A stretch of DNA of 64,000 nt. Source: an uncultured Bacteroidales bacterium. Its GTDB lineage: Bacteria > Bacteroidota > Bacteroidia > Bacteroidales > F082. Each line of letters starts with the position of its first letter. The stretch's first letter is position 1. Below the pieces are notes generated by a model. That model was given only the letters and a program-made list of their open reading frames with translations, ran no database searches and was not told where the DNA came from. The translations under genes were made by a program, and so were the position numbers. Below are positions 42,234 to 54,889 of the stretch, in pieces. The stretch covers positions 1 through 64,000 of the forward strand of contig CAMZJA010000003.1 in the NCBI GenBank assembly GCA_947307415.1. Reading direction: 5' to 3'.

Positions 42234-42251
42234 TTTGGCATAATTTTTGCT
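42234..42251 (+). promoter_or_regulatory. Sigma-54-like promoter upstream of dnaK
   Basis: TTTGGCATAATTTTTGCT has GG and GC exactly 10 bp apart, matching the -24/-12 pattern TGGCAN7TTGCT. Two small inverted repeats flank it: TGACA/TGTCA just upstream (42210-42222) and TTGTCG/CGACAA downstream (42258-42274). A standard TAnnTTTG box with normal spacing is not seen here. Confidence 0.45.
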
Positions 42252-42307
42252 CTGCTATTGTCGCAAAACGACAAAAAAGTAAAATAAAAATATAGGAGAT
42301 TAAAATT

Positions 42308-44206
42308 ATGTCAAAAATCATTGGTATAGACTTAGGAACAACCAACTCATGCGTTTCAGTTATGGAAGGTAATGAGCCGGTAGTTATTCAAAACAGCGAA
42401 GGACACCGCACAACCCCGTCAATCGTGGCATTCACCGACAACGGCGAGCGTAAGGTTGGCGAGCCTGCAAAACGTCAGGCCATCACAAACCCGTTGAGAA
42501 CCGTTTATTCAATCAAACGTTTCATGGGTGAGACCTACGACAAGATGCAGAGCGAAATCAGCCGTGTACCTTATAAAGTAGTGAAGGGCGGCAACAACAC
42601 ACCGCGTATCGACATTGACGGCAAGCTTTACACACCACAGGAGATCTCGGCAATGGTGCTTCAGAAGATGAAGAAGACCGCTGAGGATTACCTCGGACAG
42701 CCTGTCACAGAGGCCGTTATCACAGTGCCTGCATACTTCAGCGACTCACAGCGTCAGGCTACTAAGGAAGCTGGCGAGATAGCAGGTTTGAACGTGCGTC
42801 GTATCATCAACGAGCCTACAGCGGCAGCTTTGGCATACGGCTTGGACAAGAAGAAGAGCGATGTGAAGGTTGCAGTGTATGACCTTGGTGGCGGTACATT
42901 CGATATCTCAATCCTTGAGCTCGGCGACGGCGTGTTTGAAGTGAAATCGACAAACGGTAACACCCACCTCGGCGGCGACGACTTCGACGAGAGAATCATC
43001 AACTGGTTGGCAGAAGAATTCATGCACGACGAGAACATCGACCTCCGCAAGGATCCGATGTCACTCCAGAGATTGAAGGAAGCTGCTGAAAAGGCAAAGA
43101 TTGAGTTGTCAGCTTCGACAGAAACAGAGATCAACTTGCCATATATCACAGCAACACAGAGCGGACCTAAACACTTGGTGCGCAAGCTCTCAAGAGCTAA
43201 GTTCGAGCAGTTGTGCGACGACCTCATCCAGGCCACTATCGAGCCATGCCGCAAGGCTTTGGCAGACGCTGGCATGAGCGTGAGCGACATCGACGACGTG
43301 ATCTTGGTTGGTGGTTCGACACGTATCCCGGCTATCCAGAACATCGTGCGCGACTTCTTCAAGAAAGAACCTTCGAAGGGCGTGAACCCGGACGAAGTGG
43401 TCGCAATCGGCGCATCAATCCAGGGCGGCGTTCTGACAGGCGAGGTGAAAGATGTGCTGTTGCTTGATGTCACACCATTGTCACTCGGTATCGAGACCCT
43501 CGGCGGCGTCATGACAAAGCTCATCGAGAGCAACACCACCATCCCGTTCAAGAAATCGGAGGTGTTCTCGACAGCTGTCGACAACCAACCATCTGTTGAG
43601 ATCCACGTGTTGCAGGGCGAGCGCCCGATGGCTAACCAGAACAAGACCATCGGTAGGTTTAACCTCGACAACATCCCGCCAGCGCCAAGAGGTGTCCCGC
43701 AGATTGAGGTGACATTCGATATCGACGCTAACGGTATCTTGAACGTGTCAGCTAAGGATAAAGCCACAGGCAAGAGCCAGAGCATCCGTATCGAGGCATC
43801 GTCAGGCTTGAGCGACGACGAAATCAAGAGGATGAAGGCAGAAGCTGAGGCTAACGCCGACGCCGATAAGAAAGAACGTGAGCGTATCGACAAGATCAAC
43901 GCTGCCGACGCCATGATCTTCAACACCGAGAAACAGTTGAAGGAATACGGCGACAAGCTGCCAGCCGACAAGAAGGGCGAGATTGAGAGCGCTCTCGAGA
44001 AGCTGAAGACAGCCCACAAGGCACAGGACATCGCCGGCATCGACGCTGCCATGGCAGAGATGAACGGCATCTGGCAGAAGGCATCGGAAGAGATGTACAA
44101 GAACGCCGGAGCCCAGGGCGGTCAGCAAGGACCTCAGAATCCTAACCCAGGAAACGGAGGCAAGGACGACGAAGTCACAGATGTTGATTTTGAGGAGGTA
44201 AAATAA
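42308..44206 (+). CDS. dnaK: Molecular chaperone DnaK (Hsp70)
   Basis: Cytosolic ATP-dependent chaperone that refolds and protects proteins. It starts [20 protein letters not shown]. The ATPase signatures [17 protein letters not shown] and [14 protein letters not shown] are complete. The peptide-binding domain begins near residue 390 ([20 protein letters not shown]) and the C-terminus ends in a Gly/Asn-rich linker and [13 protein letters not shown]. The 632-residue length is normal. No grpE or dnaJ is adjacent. A ribosome-binding site AGGAG lies 11 bp before the ATG. A terminator follows. Confidence 0.98.
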   Translation: MSKIIGIDLGTTNSCVSVMEGNEPVVIQNSEGHRTTPSIVAFTDNGERKVGEPAKRQAITNPLRTVYSIKRFMGETYDKMQSEISRVPYKVVKGGNNTPRIDIDGKLYTPQEISAMVLQKMKKTAEDYLGQPVTEAVITVPAYFSDSQRQATKEAGEIAGLNVRRIINEPTAAALAYGLDKKKSDVKVAVYDLGGGTFDISILELGDGVFEVKSTNGNTHLGGDDFDERIINWLAEEFMHDENIDLRKDPMSLQRLKEAAEKAKIELSASTETEINLPYITATQSGPKHLVRKLSRAKFEQLCDDLIQATIEPCRKALADAGMSVSDIDDVILVGGSTRIPAIQNIVRDFFKKEPSKGVNPDEVVAIGASIQGGVLTGEVKDVLLLDVTPLSLGIETLGGVMTKLIESNTTIPFKKSEVFSTAVDNQPSVEIHVLQGERPMANQNKTIGRFNLDNIPPAPRGVPQIEVTFDIDANGILNVSAKDKATGKSQSIRIEASSGLSDDEIKRMKAEAEANADADKKERERIDKINAADAMIFNTEKQLKEYGDKLPADKKGEIESALEKLKTAHKAQDIAGIDAAMAEMNGIWQKASEEMYKNAGAQGGQQGPQNPNPGNGGKDDEVTDVDFEEVK

Positions 44207-44234
44207 GACCTTAGGCTTTAGACCTTAGACTTTA
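44207..44234 (+). repeat. Tandem 14-bp repeat after dnaK
   Basis: GACCTTAGGCTTTA followed directly by GACCTTAGACTTTA, one mismatch. It begins right after the dnaK stop and stands before the terminator; probably slippage-derived. Confidence 0.7.
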
Positions 44235-44239
44235 GAAAA

Positions 44240-44267
44240 GGATGTCGAAAAACGGCATCCTTTTTTT
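44240..44267 (+). terminator. Intrinsic terminator of dnaK
   Basis: GGATGTCG and CGGCATCC form an eight-pair stem with one G-U, around AAAAA, followed by seven Ts. Confidence 0.88.
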
Positions 44268-44418
44268 ATCTTTCTTCCCAACAGAAATTAAATGTCATGT
44301 TTTTACCTGCTTGACATGTGGCGAGACGGCCATCTTCAACGGTGTAGGAATAATCTGTGGTTATGGTATTAACTGAAATATCATTCAGATATAAGGTCAA
44401 GGATCTCCTCGAAGGCAT
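44266..44418 (-). pseudogene. Possible remnant of a lipoprotein gene 3' end
   Basis: A 50-codon frame from ATG (44418) to TAA (44266), open further upstream to about 44442, encodes a protein-like stretch with YLNDISVNTITTDYSYTV and TFNFCWEER. It resembles the last strands of a Bacteroidota lipoprotein, but there is no signal peptide or normal start region. Its 3' end overlaps the dnaK terminator. I read it as a decayed gene end; a real small protein is possible but less likely. Confidence 0.3.
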
Positions 44419-44454
44419 ATGAGCGGGCAGTGTTCCGAAACAGTTTTTTTATAC

Positions 44455-44976
44455 TCATATTTCTTTTTCTTGTTTGATATTTTCAGCAAGATGCTGAGCC
44501 ACTTCCTCAATGGTGAATTTGCTCACGTTGATGGTGAAGTCGTAGTTACGAACCTCGTAGCGAGAGGCTCCCGCATAATATTTGGTATAGGTTTCACGGG
44601 CGTTGTCGACGTCGTCGATGCGCTGGGCCGCCGTCTCTTCGTCGACACCATATTTTTCAGCCATTTTCTTGATTCGCACACTTCTGTCGGCAAAGATGAA
44701 TATCTTCAAAGCGTTTGGGTCGTCTTTAAAGACACGGAATCCTGTGCGACCAACGAAAATGCACGATTCGTTAGCGGCCAGGTCGCGCATCTTCTGAGTC
44801 TGCACATAGTATGCCTCACGTGATGTGATTTTCTTGTTTTCAGGCTTGTATGTCTTGATTCCCTCAATTGCCGCCTTGTCGTAAACTTTAATGCCGAGCA
44901 GCTCTCCCAAACGGAAAGCTATCTTTCTTCCTCCACTACCGCTTTCGCGATTAATCGTGATGATTAATTTCCTCAT
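44455..44976 (-). CDS. Cytidylate-kinase-like family protein
   Basis: Small P-loop protein of the cytidylate kinase 2 family. It begins MRKLIITINRESGSGGRKIA, where GSGGRKIA is an altered P-loop, followed by LGIKVYDKAAI. Further blocks are ESCIFVGRTGFRVFKDDPN and KIFIFADRSVRIKKM. The 173-residue length is slightly shorter than the family average near 200. Family members are common in gut bacteria; the substrate is not established, and the role may be nucleotide sensing. A -7 element lies 22 bp upstream. Confidence 0.85.
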   Translation of the reverse strand: MRKLIITINRESGSGGRKIAFRLGELLGIKVYDKAAIEGIKTYKPENKKITSREAYYVQTQKMRDLAANESCIFVGRTGFRVFKDDPNALKIFIFADRSVRIKKMAEKYGVDEETAAQRIDDVDNARETYTKYYAGASRYEVRNYDFTINVSKFTIEEVAQHLAENIKQEKEI

Positions 44977-44997
44977 TTTTGACTTGTTTATTTTCTA

Positions 44998-45005
44998 CAA
45001 AGATA
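44998..45005 (-). promoter_or_regulatory. -7 promoter element of the cytidylate-kinase-like gene
   Basis: TATCTTTG on the minus strand, exact consensus, 22 bp before the ATG at 44976. Confidence 0.55.
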
Positions 45006-45145
45006 ACAAATCAGGGGCATAGTTTTTCGGGTTACATAAATGGTCGAACGTCTTTCACAAACAATCGAATCAATGTCTTGATAATGGGAGGGGGTAATAA
45101 ATGAAAAGTCGAGCCTTAAAACACAAAAAGTCGAATAAAATGCAC

Positions 45146-45168
45146 AAAAAGTCGATTCAAAAACGACT
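45146..45168 (-). terminator. Weak intrinsic terminator of the AraC-type regulator gene
   Basis: On the minus strand AGTCG and CGACT form a five-pair stem followed by TTTTT, directly at the stop codon. The AAAAAGTCGA motif occurs twice in this gap, with an AAAAGTCGA variant upstream. Confidence 0.35.
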
Positions 45169-46915
45169 ATTTTGCGTCAATCTGGCTCCTGAAATATGTC
45201 GGAGTGACCTCATATTTACGTTTGAAGTCGCGACCGAACACGGTGAGGTTGGAGAAGCCCGAGGCTGTTGCCACATCGCTGATGCTCATCTCGGGGTTGT
45301 CGGTGAGCATTTGGCAGGCATACTCGAGGCGCAGGTCGCGGATGAAATCAGGCAAGCCTTCACAACACGAGAAGGCGGCACCGATACGGCGCTCGTTGAT
45401 GTGGAAACGGTCAATCAGCAGCTGACGGCTGAAGTTTGGGTTGAGGAAAAGCTCCTCACGACGTATGATATCGCTAAGATAATCAAAGATTTGTGCATCG
45501 TCAAGCTCATCCACATTTGGAGTTTGAAGTTGGGAGTTGGGGGTTTTAAGTTTGGAGTTTTGTGATATCTCCTTTTTATATTTCATTGCCTCCATCATCT
45601 GTTCGGTGAGCACACGGTTCTTGCGGTCGATGGCGTGGCGTTGTATCAACAGTCGGATGATGAAGCCGACCGACAATATCACCAGAATAAAACCAGCCAA
45701 AGCAAGACTTTTGTTATGTTTGGCCTTAGCCTGCTCGCGCTCGGTGTTCATGCGTTCCTCCTGCAGCTTGTAGCGTGCCGCATAATGATACGCCTGTCCC
45801 TCTTTCTGTTTCCTGTCGAGATTATCTTTTATGCTTACATAGCGATGCCAGTAGTCTGCAGCGGCTTGATAATCGCCCGTTGTTTCAGCGGCAATAGCAC
45901 GATTGTGAAGCATAGACGCATAGTCATGATTCATAGTGTCGTTACCGAAACGCTTGTCAGCCACGTCATAGATGGCAAGCATTTTGTCGTAATCGCCCAA
46001 AACAACCCATGTGTTGGATGCCATCATACGTCCTGAGAATGTCTGACCATAGTCGCTTTCCTCGAACAACGAAAGGTAATGACGTGCAGTATCTTCCTCT
46101 CCCATATCGGCGTATGCTTTTGCGAGGAAACCATAAGCCTGGGCGGTATAGAAATTGCAATAGCTGTAGAATTGTTGGTCGCTAGGCGGCATACGGAACG
46201 AGCCGTCGGCATATTCGTCGCGGTGCTGACGGTAGTCGTCGATTTTCTCGATGATATGTTGGGCAAGAGGGATAATGTTTTCAGGTTGGTTTAGTATGTC
46301 TAACATGTTGATTTTCCGCTTGAGAGCGATGATACAGGCATCCATTTCGTTGAAATGACGTTGTTCGTCGAGAGTTCCTATAACGCCGCTGAGTTTGGCG
46401 AGACCACGTTCTTCCTCACCGAGTTTGGCTAAGCTGAATCCTATCTCGGCTTCGGTGCGCAACGCCTCAGTCTCATCGCCTTGCTGACGGCAGAGGTCAA
46501 CTTTTTCGGTCGACCAGCGTATCCATTGCTCGTTGTCGCCACGTCGGCGTGTGATGGTGATCAGCAAGTCGAGCACATTTTGGCGGTTAGCCGGATTATC
46601 AACAAAATCGCTCTGCATCAAGGCTTCGCAAATCTTGAGTGCCTCTTCAAAATTCAGCTCGTCAATCGAGTGGCTCAGCACTTTAGCGCGCAGCATTTTG
46701 GCGAAGTCTTCATCAAGATTGCCGACAATCACTGCCGAATCAAGTATTGTCAGCGCTCTTTCCGGATTATTGCCATAGATTGCCATCGCCGCATCTGCGG
46801 TGTAGATTGTATCGCCCGGCTGAGGCTCATATTTCACTTTGCTTTCAGGGTTAGTGCAGCTGACAGCCAACAAAGCCAGAATCACGTATAATATAAGGTG
46901 TTGTACTTTTTGCAT
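45167..46915 (-). CDS. Membrane-anchored TPR-AraC family transcription regulator
   Basis: One-piece regulator with an exported sensor and a cytosolic DNA-binding part. The signal or lipobox region is LALLAVSCTNPES. TPR-like helices (about 40-370) lie outside. One transmembrane helix (about 414-434, LAGFILVILSVGFIIRLLI) follows a Lys/Glu-rich coiled coil. The AraC helix-turn-helix (about 490-578) has SISDVATASGFSNLTVFGRDFKRKY. The ATG at 46915 follows the promoter; a longer frame from 46987 crosses it. The stretch NSKLKTPNSQLQTPN between the helix and the DNA-binding part comes from a degenerate tandem repeat. Confidence 0.85.
   Translation of the reverse strand: MQKVQHLILYVILALLAVSCTNPESKVKYEPQPGDTIYTADAAMAIYGNNPERALTILDSAVIVGNLDEDFAKMLRAKVLSHSIDELNFEEALKICEALMQSDFVDNPANRQNVLDLLITITRRRGDNEQWIRWSTEKVDLCRQQGDETEALRTEAEIGFSLAKLGEEERGLAKLSGVIGTLDEQRHFNEMDACIIALKRKINMLDILNQPENIIPLAQHIIEKIDDYRQHRDEYADGSFRMPPSDQQFYSYCNFYTAQAYGFLAKAYADMGEEDTARHYLSLFEESDYGQTFSGRMMASNTWVVLGDYDKMLAIYDVADKRFGNDTMNHDYASMLHNRAIAAETTGDYQAAADYWHRYVSIKDNLDRKQKEGQAYHYAARYKLQEERMNTEREQAKAKHNKSLALAGFILVILSVGFIIRLLIQRHAIDRKNRVLTEQMMEAMKYKKEISQNSKLKTPNSQLQTPNVDELDDAQIFDYLSDIIRREELFLNPNFSRQLLIDRFHINERRIGAAFSCCEGLPDFIRDLRLEYACQMLTDNPEMSISDVATASGFSNLTVFGRDFKRKYEVTPTYFRSQIDAK
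45517..45562 (+). repeat. Degenerate tandem repeat (AACTCCAAACTT type) inside the AraC-type gene
   Basis: About four imperfect copies of a 10-12-bp unit, read on the minus strand as AACTCCAAACTT, AACTCCCAACTTC and similar. It is translated in frame as NSKLKTPNSQLQTPN. Repeats of this wording often lie between genes in Bacteroidota; here one is in a linker. Confidence 0.6.
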
Positions 46916-46934
46916 TTTAAATAGTTTTGAGATG

Positions 46935-46942
46935 CAAAGATA
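46935..46942 (-). promoter_or_regulatory. -7 promoter element of the AraC-type regulator gene
   Basis: TATCTTTG on the minus strand, exact consensus, 20 bp before the ATG at 46915. Confidence 0.6.
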
Positions 46943-47005
46943 CAAAATACATGATTTTTCAAGGAAATAATTATATAATTTTCCCATTTTTTCTAAAATT
47001 TTATT

Positions 47006-47013
47006 TATTTTTG
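47006..47013 (+). promoter_or_regulatory. -7 promoter element of the small lipoprotein gene
   Basis: TATTTTTG, followed by C, 35 bp before the ATG at 47048. Confidence 0.55.
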
Positions 47014-47047
47014 CAATTGAATTATACCATTTAAAATAATTAAACCT

Positions 47048-47398
47048 ATGAAAAAGCTATTATTAGCAATCGTGGCGGCATTGCTTATATTAAGCGGCTG
47101 CAATGATAACAAACCGGCAAACGATTATTGTGTTGTCAAAGGTACCGTCAAAGGCGTGAAAGACGGCAAGAAACTCGAATTGTTAGACGAGTTCAATGAT
47201 TGGGTTGTAGTCGGAAAAGGCGTTGTAAAAGATGGTGTTTTTGAGATACACCCCGAGGTGACCGCGCCTACACATGTATATTTATATGAGCATAACGGAT
47301 ATCAGCTAAAAGACTTCATTACGGAACCCGGAACGATTTTTGTGGAGGTGGATGCCACCGATGAGTATGATTATGAAACAGGAGCCAAAGTTAGCTGA
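47048..47398 (+). CDS. Short DUF4369-like lipoprotein, lacking the usual thioredoxin domain
   Basis: A 116-residue lipoprotein with signal LLLAIVAALLILSGC. The mature part, VVKGTVKGVKDGKKLELLD through FITEPGTIFVEVDATDEY, matches the N-terminal DUF4369 domain of TlpA-like thiol-disulfide lipoproteins. Those proteins usually continue for another 200 residues to a thioredoxin fold with CxxC. Here a stop follows at residue 117, and the 13-bp gap leads straight into the converging protease gene. It is either a free-standing DUF4369 protein or the remnant of a longer one. Confidence 0.72.
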   Translation: MKKLLLAIVAALLILSGCNDNKPANDYCVVKGTVKGVKDGKKLELLDEFNDWVVVGKGVVKDGVFEIHPEVTAPTHVYLYEHNGYQLKDFITEPGTIFVEVDATDEYDYETGAKVS

Positions 47399-47411
47399 AT
47401 TACTGAAATAA

Positions 47412-48647
47412 TCACAAAGTAACCTCTTTTATTTCGCCTTCAGGAGAACGAAAAACATATCGTAGGGGCGAATTATCATTCGCCCTTACATTTGTTATAA
47501 GGTTAAAATAAGTACAATAATCGGTGATATCCACGTCGTTGACACGAATCAGATAGTCGCCAGTGCGGACGCCTTTCCGGTAAGCGTCGCCGTCTTTGCG
47601 TACCACGACTTTAATCGCGCCGAGGGTGTCATTTTTGCCGGTAAGGAGAAACTTCACGCCTCTTTTATCCTCGTTTCCATAATACTGCACCATGTCGCCG
47701 TCGTGAGGAAGCAAAACCAACTGGCGTTTGTGCCCGTCGATGATAAGCGAATTCTTTTTCAATATCGAAGAGCCCACTTTGCCAGTTCGTTTGTCGGTCG
47801 ATACCCACACATCGGTGAAAGTGATGCCACCCATCTCCACCTCCGGGCAATGGTAAATCCTGTATGGAACCGTGTCGTTAAGACGGCCGAATAATCCGGC
47901 TGAATTGTAAACCGTAGTGTCTTTAAGCACCGTATATTCATCCATTTTACGTCCCAACTCAGGATCATCTTTAGCCCAAATGCTCATAAGATACTCCGGC
48001 AAATCGAAATCACCGCCGATGGCTCCTGAATCAAACAATAACTTGATGCGATGGAAAGGAAAATTCACCCAAACTTGCGGTTGTGTCTTATGATACCTCT
48101 TATATTTAAGTGTAGGCTGACCTTTTTCTTCCTTTGAGAAGAATCCTTTGCGGTCGGTCACAATCATCAGGCTGTCTTTGGTGTCGAACTTAAACGAGAG
48201 TCCGCGAACCACGAGGTCGTAGCCGAAAGCGCCGTCAATTTTGTCGCAAACGTAATCCTCCAACCCGTTGTCAACCACCACTTTATAGTTTTCGATAGTG
48301 ATGTTGCCCATCTTGACAGGCGGCAACTTCATAACAGCCTTTTTTTGGCGTGTTTTTTGGGAATCTACAAAAGTTATAGTGTTGCCAGACGGTGTCATCC
48401 AATCCTCCTCCTCGCCAATCCAGAAACCCATTTCAGCACCGGTGTCGAACATCAGATTTTTCGTCTTCCCATTGATTTCCACAGGGATAATTATCGCTCC
48501 GTCCCAGATTTTGATTTTTAATGTATCGACAAAATTACGCTTTGAAAACTCAATGCCGTTATAAGGTTTTTTCTGCGCAGATGCCTGCAAAAACATCATA
48601 AAAACAAACAAAAAGGCAATAATAATTGCTTTAATATGACTTTTCAT
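47412..48647 (-). CDS. Retropepsin-like aspartic protease with PDZ domain
   Basis: Exported protein with signal peptide ending in SAQ. Two aspartic-protease motifs are seen: LMFDTGAEMGFW near residue 65 and LLFDSGAIGGDF near residue 205. The arrangement is thus two retropepsin-like lobes in one chain. A PDZ domain covers about 325-400 (VVVRKDGDAYRKGVRTGDYL). The ATG at 48647 (411 residues) fits the signal peptide and promoter better than the in-frame ATG at 48674, which overlaps the -7 box. A palindromic element (47462-47489) encodes VRANDNSPL near the C-terminus. The substrate is unknown. Confidence 0.82.
   Translation of the reverse strand: MKSHIKAIIIAFLFVFMMFLQASAQKKPYNGIEFSKRNFVDTLKIKIWDGAIIIPVEINGKTKNLMFDTGAEMGFWIGEEEDWMTPSGNTITFVDSQKTRQKKAVMKLPPVKMGNITIENYKVVVDNGLEDYVCDKIDGAFGYDLVVRGLSFKFDTKDSLMIVTDRKGFFSKEEKGQPTLKYKRYHKTQPQVWVNFPFHRIKLLFDSGAIGGDFDLPEYLMSIWAKDDPELGRKMDEYTVLKDTTVYNSAGLFGRLNDTVPYRIYHCPEVEMGGITFTDVWVSTDKRTGKVGSSILKKNSLIIDGHKRQLVLLPHDGDMVQYYGNEDKRGVKFLLTGKNDTLGAIKVVVRKDGDAYRKGVRTGDYLIRVNDVDITDYCTYFNLITNVRANDNSPLRYVFRSPEGEIKEVTL
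47462..47489 (+). repeat. 28-bp palindromic element in the aspartic protease gene
   Basis: GTAGGGGCG and CGCCCTTAC arms (one G-U pair) enclose A, an eight-base core ATTATCAT and T. On the gene's strand it begins at a codon boundary with GTA and ends with CTA plus C, encoding VRANDNSPL. The layout 9+1+8+1+9 is identical to the copies at 50755 and 52287. Confidence 0.78.
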
Positions 48648-48671
48648 AGGGTTAATTTTATAATGGAAACG

Positions 48672-48679
48672 CAAAAATA
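48672..48679 (-). promoter_or_regulatory. -7 promoter element of the aspartic protease gene
   Basis: TATTTTTG on the minus strand, 25 bp before the ATG at 48647. Confidence 0.55.
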
Positions 48680-48710
48680 CGGATTTTGCTGCATATTTTT
48701 CAAAAATTTT

Positions 48711-48718
48711 TATATTTG
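48711..48718 (+). promoter_or_regulatory. -7 promoter element of the GH97 gene
   Basis: TATATTTG, followed by C, 21 bp before the ATG at 48739. Confidence 0.58.
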
Positions 48719-48723
48719 CATGA

Positions 48724-53726
<5,003 letters not shown>

Positions 53727-53734
53727 TATTTTTG
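53727..53734 (+). promoter_or_regulatory. -7 promoter element of the AI-2E family gene
   Basis: TATTTTTG, followed by C, starts right after the GH78 stop codon and is 16 bp before the ATG at 53750. A TTG within the box is rejected as a start. Confidence 0.55.
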
Positions 53735-53749
53735 CAAAAACATCTTTCT

Positions 53750-54889
53750 ATGGAAAAGCTATCTTACGTTGAAAAACTATCAAAATACTTGATTTTTGTC
53801 GGCATTGCAGCTGTCATTTGCTCCATTTGCTGGTATTTCAGCTCAGTGCTTATTTATATTATTTTGGCTTTTGTGGTGTCGCTCGTCAGCCGACCGTTGG
53901 CCCTGTTGATGGGAAAAATACGCATCAAAGGGAAAAGCGCGCCCGACTGGCTTTTGGCGATTTTATCTATCATCCTCGTTATCGCAATATTGCTAATGAT
54001 GGTTCTTCTTGTGATTCCTGTGGTGTCCAATATTATCAACGACGCTTCAATTTTAAGTAAAACGGAAAACTTTAACGGAAACATCGGCGATGCAGTTAAC
54101 AGCTGGATTATTGGTATTTTCCCAAGTTTAGGTGAAGATTTCGACATCATTAGTCTATTGCTCAACCGCTTGAAAGTGATAATGGCCGATTTTTCTATCA
54201 CCAGTCTCATAGGCTCGGTGGGTTCCGTCGTGATAGACATGGCTGTCGGACTATTCGCCGTGGTGTTCATTTCATTTTTCTTTGTCAAAGACCACAAGCT
54301 GTTTTCAAAGATTGTGGCCGCTCTGGTTCCCGACCGTATTGAAGCCTCGGTGACTGATTCCATTGATAACATCCAACACCTGCTTTCCCGTTATTTTGTC
54401 GGGCTTATTTTAGAGATGTTTTGCGTTGCGCTATTCAATTTCCTTGGTTTGTGGCTTATAGCCCGAATCGGCGTCAGCTATGCTCTCGGCATCGCTTTCA
54501 TCGCCGGAATTCTCAACATCATCCCGTATGTCGGACCAATCCTTGGCGAAGTACTGGGGGCATTGCTTGGCATGGTTATCCATTTTGGCGCCGGTGTAGG
54601 CTTGGATGTCAACATATGGTTTTTCGCCCTCATTATTATAGCCATCATGCTGACGGTTCAGCTTGTCGATAATTTCGTCCTGCAGCCAATCATATATTCA
54701 ACGAGCATCAAGGCGACACCTCTTGAGATTTTCATCGTGATGCTGATGGCAGGACATATCGGAGGCATCTTGGGAATGCTTGCCGCAATACCAGCCTATA
54801 CAATCATCCGCGTCATTGCAGGCCGTTTCTTCTATGATAAAAAAATCGTGCAACGACTGATGCCTGACATTAAAAAAGAGGGAAAATGA
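53750..54889 (+). CDS. AI-2E family transporter (TqsA/YdiK-like permease)
   Basis: Inner-membrane permease with about eight hydrophobic helices. The N-terminal helices pair (LIFVGIAAVICSICWYF, IYIILAFVVSLVSRPLALLM), and the family block SYALGIAFIAGILNIIPYVGP near residue 250 is clear. A further block is DNFVLQPIIYSTSIKATPLEIFIVM. The name comes from TqsA, which exports autoinducer 2, but family substrates vary and include sodium/proton exchange. It is 379 residues from the ATG at 53750. The stop overlaps the start of the GH92 gene. Confidence 0.9.
   Translation: MEKLSYVEKLSKYLIFVGIAAVICSICWYFSSVLIYIILAFVVSLVSRPLALLMGKIRIKGKSAPDWLLAILSIILVIAILLMMVLLVIPVVSNIINDASILSKTENFNGNIGDAVNSWIIGIFPSLGEDFDIISLLLNRLKVIMADFSITSLIGSVGSVVIDMAVGLFAVVFISFFFVKDHKLFSKIVAALVPDRIEASVTDSIDNIQHLLSRYFVGLILEMFCVALFNFLGLWLIARIGVSYALGIAFIAGILNIIPYVGPILGEVLGALLGMVIHFGAGVGLDVNIWFFALIIIAIMLTVQLVDNFVLQPIIYSTSIKATPLEIFIVMLMAGHIGGILGMLAAIPAYTIIRVIAGRFFYDKKIVQRLMPDIKKEGK

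Noticed and set aside
42754-44100. 448-codon open frame on the minus strand opposite dnaK
   Set aside because: It is the mirror of a GC-rich third-position coding pattern in dnaK, has no protein-like domains and lacks its own promoter.
44207-44234. Tandem repeat as a possible CRISPR or attachment site
   Set aside because: Only two adjacent 14-bp units without spacers, no integrase or cas gene nearby.
45120-45160. Repeated AAAAAGTCGA as a regulatory array
   Set aside because: Two copies and one variant in an AT-rich gap, best explained in part by the weak terminator of the AraC-type gene.
46916-46987. Longer start of the TPR-AraC regulator
   Set aside because: It crosses the promoter and puts 24 residues before the signal sequence.
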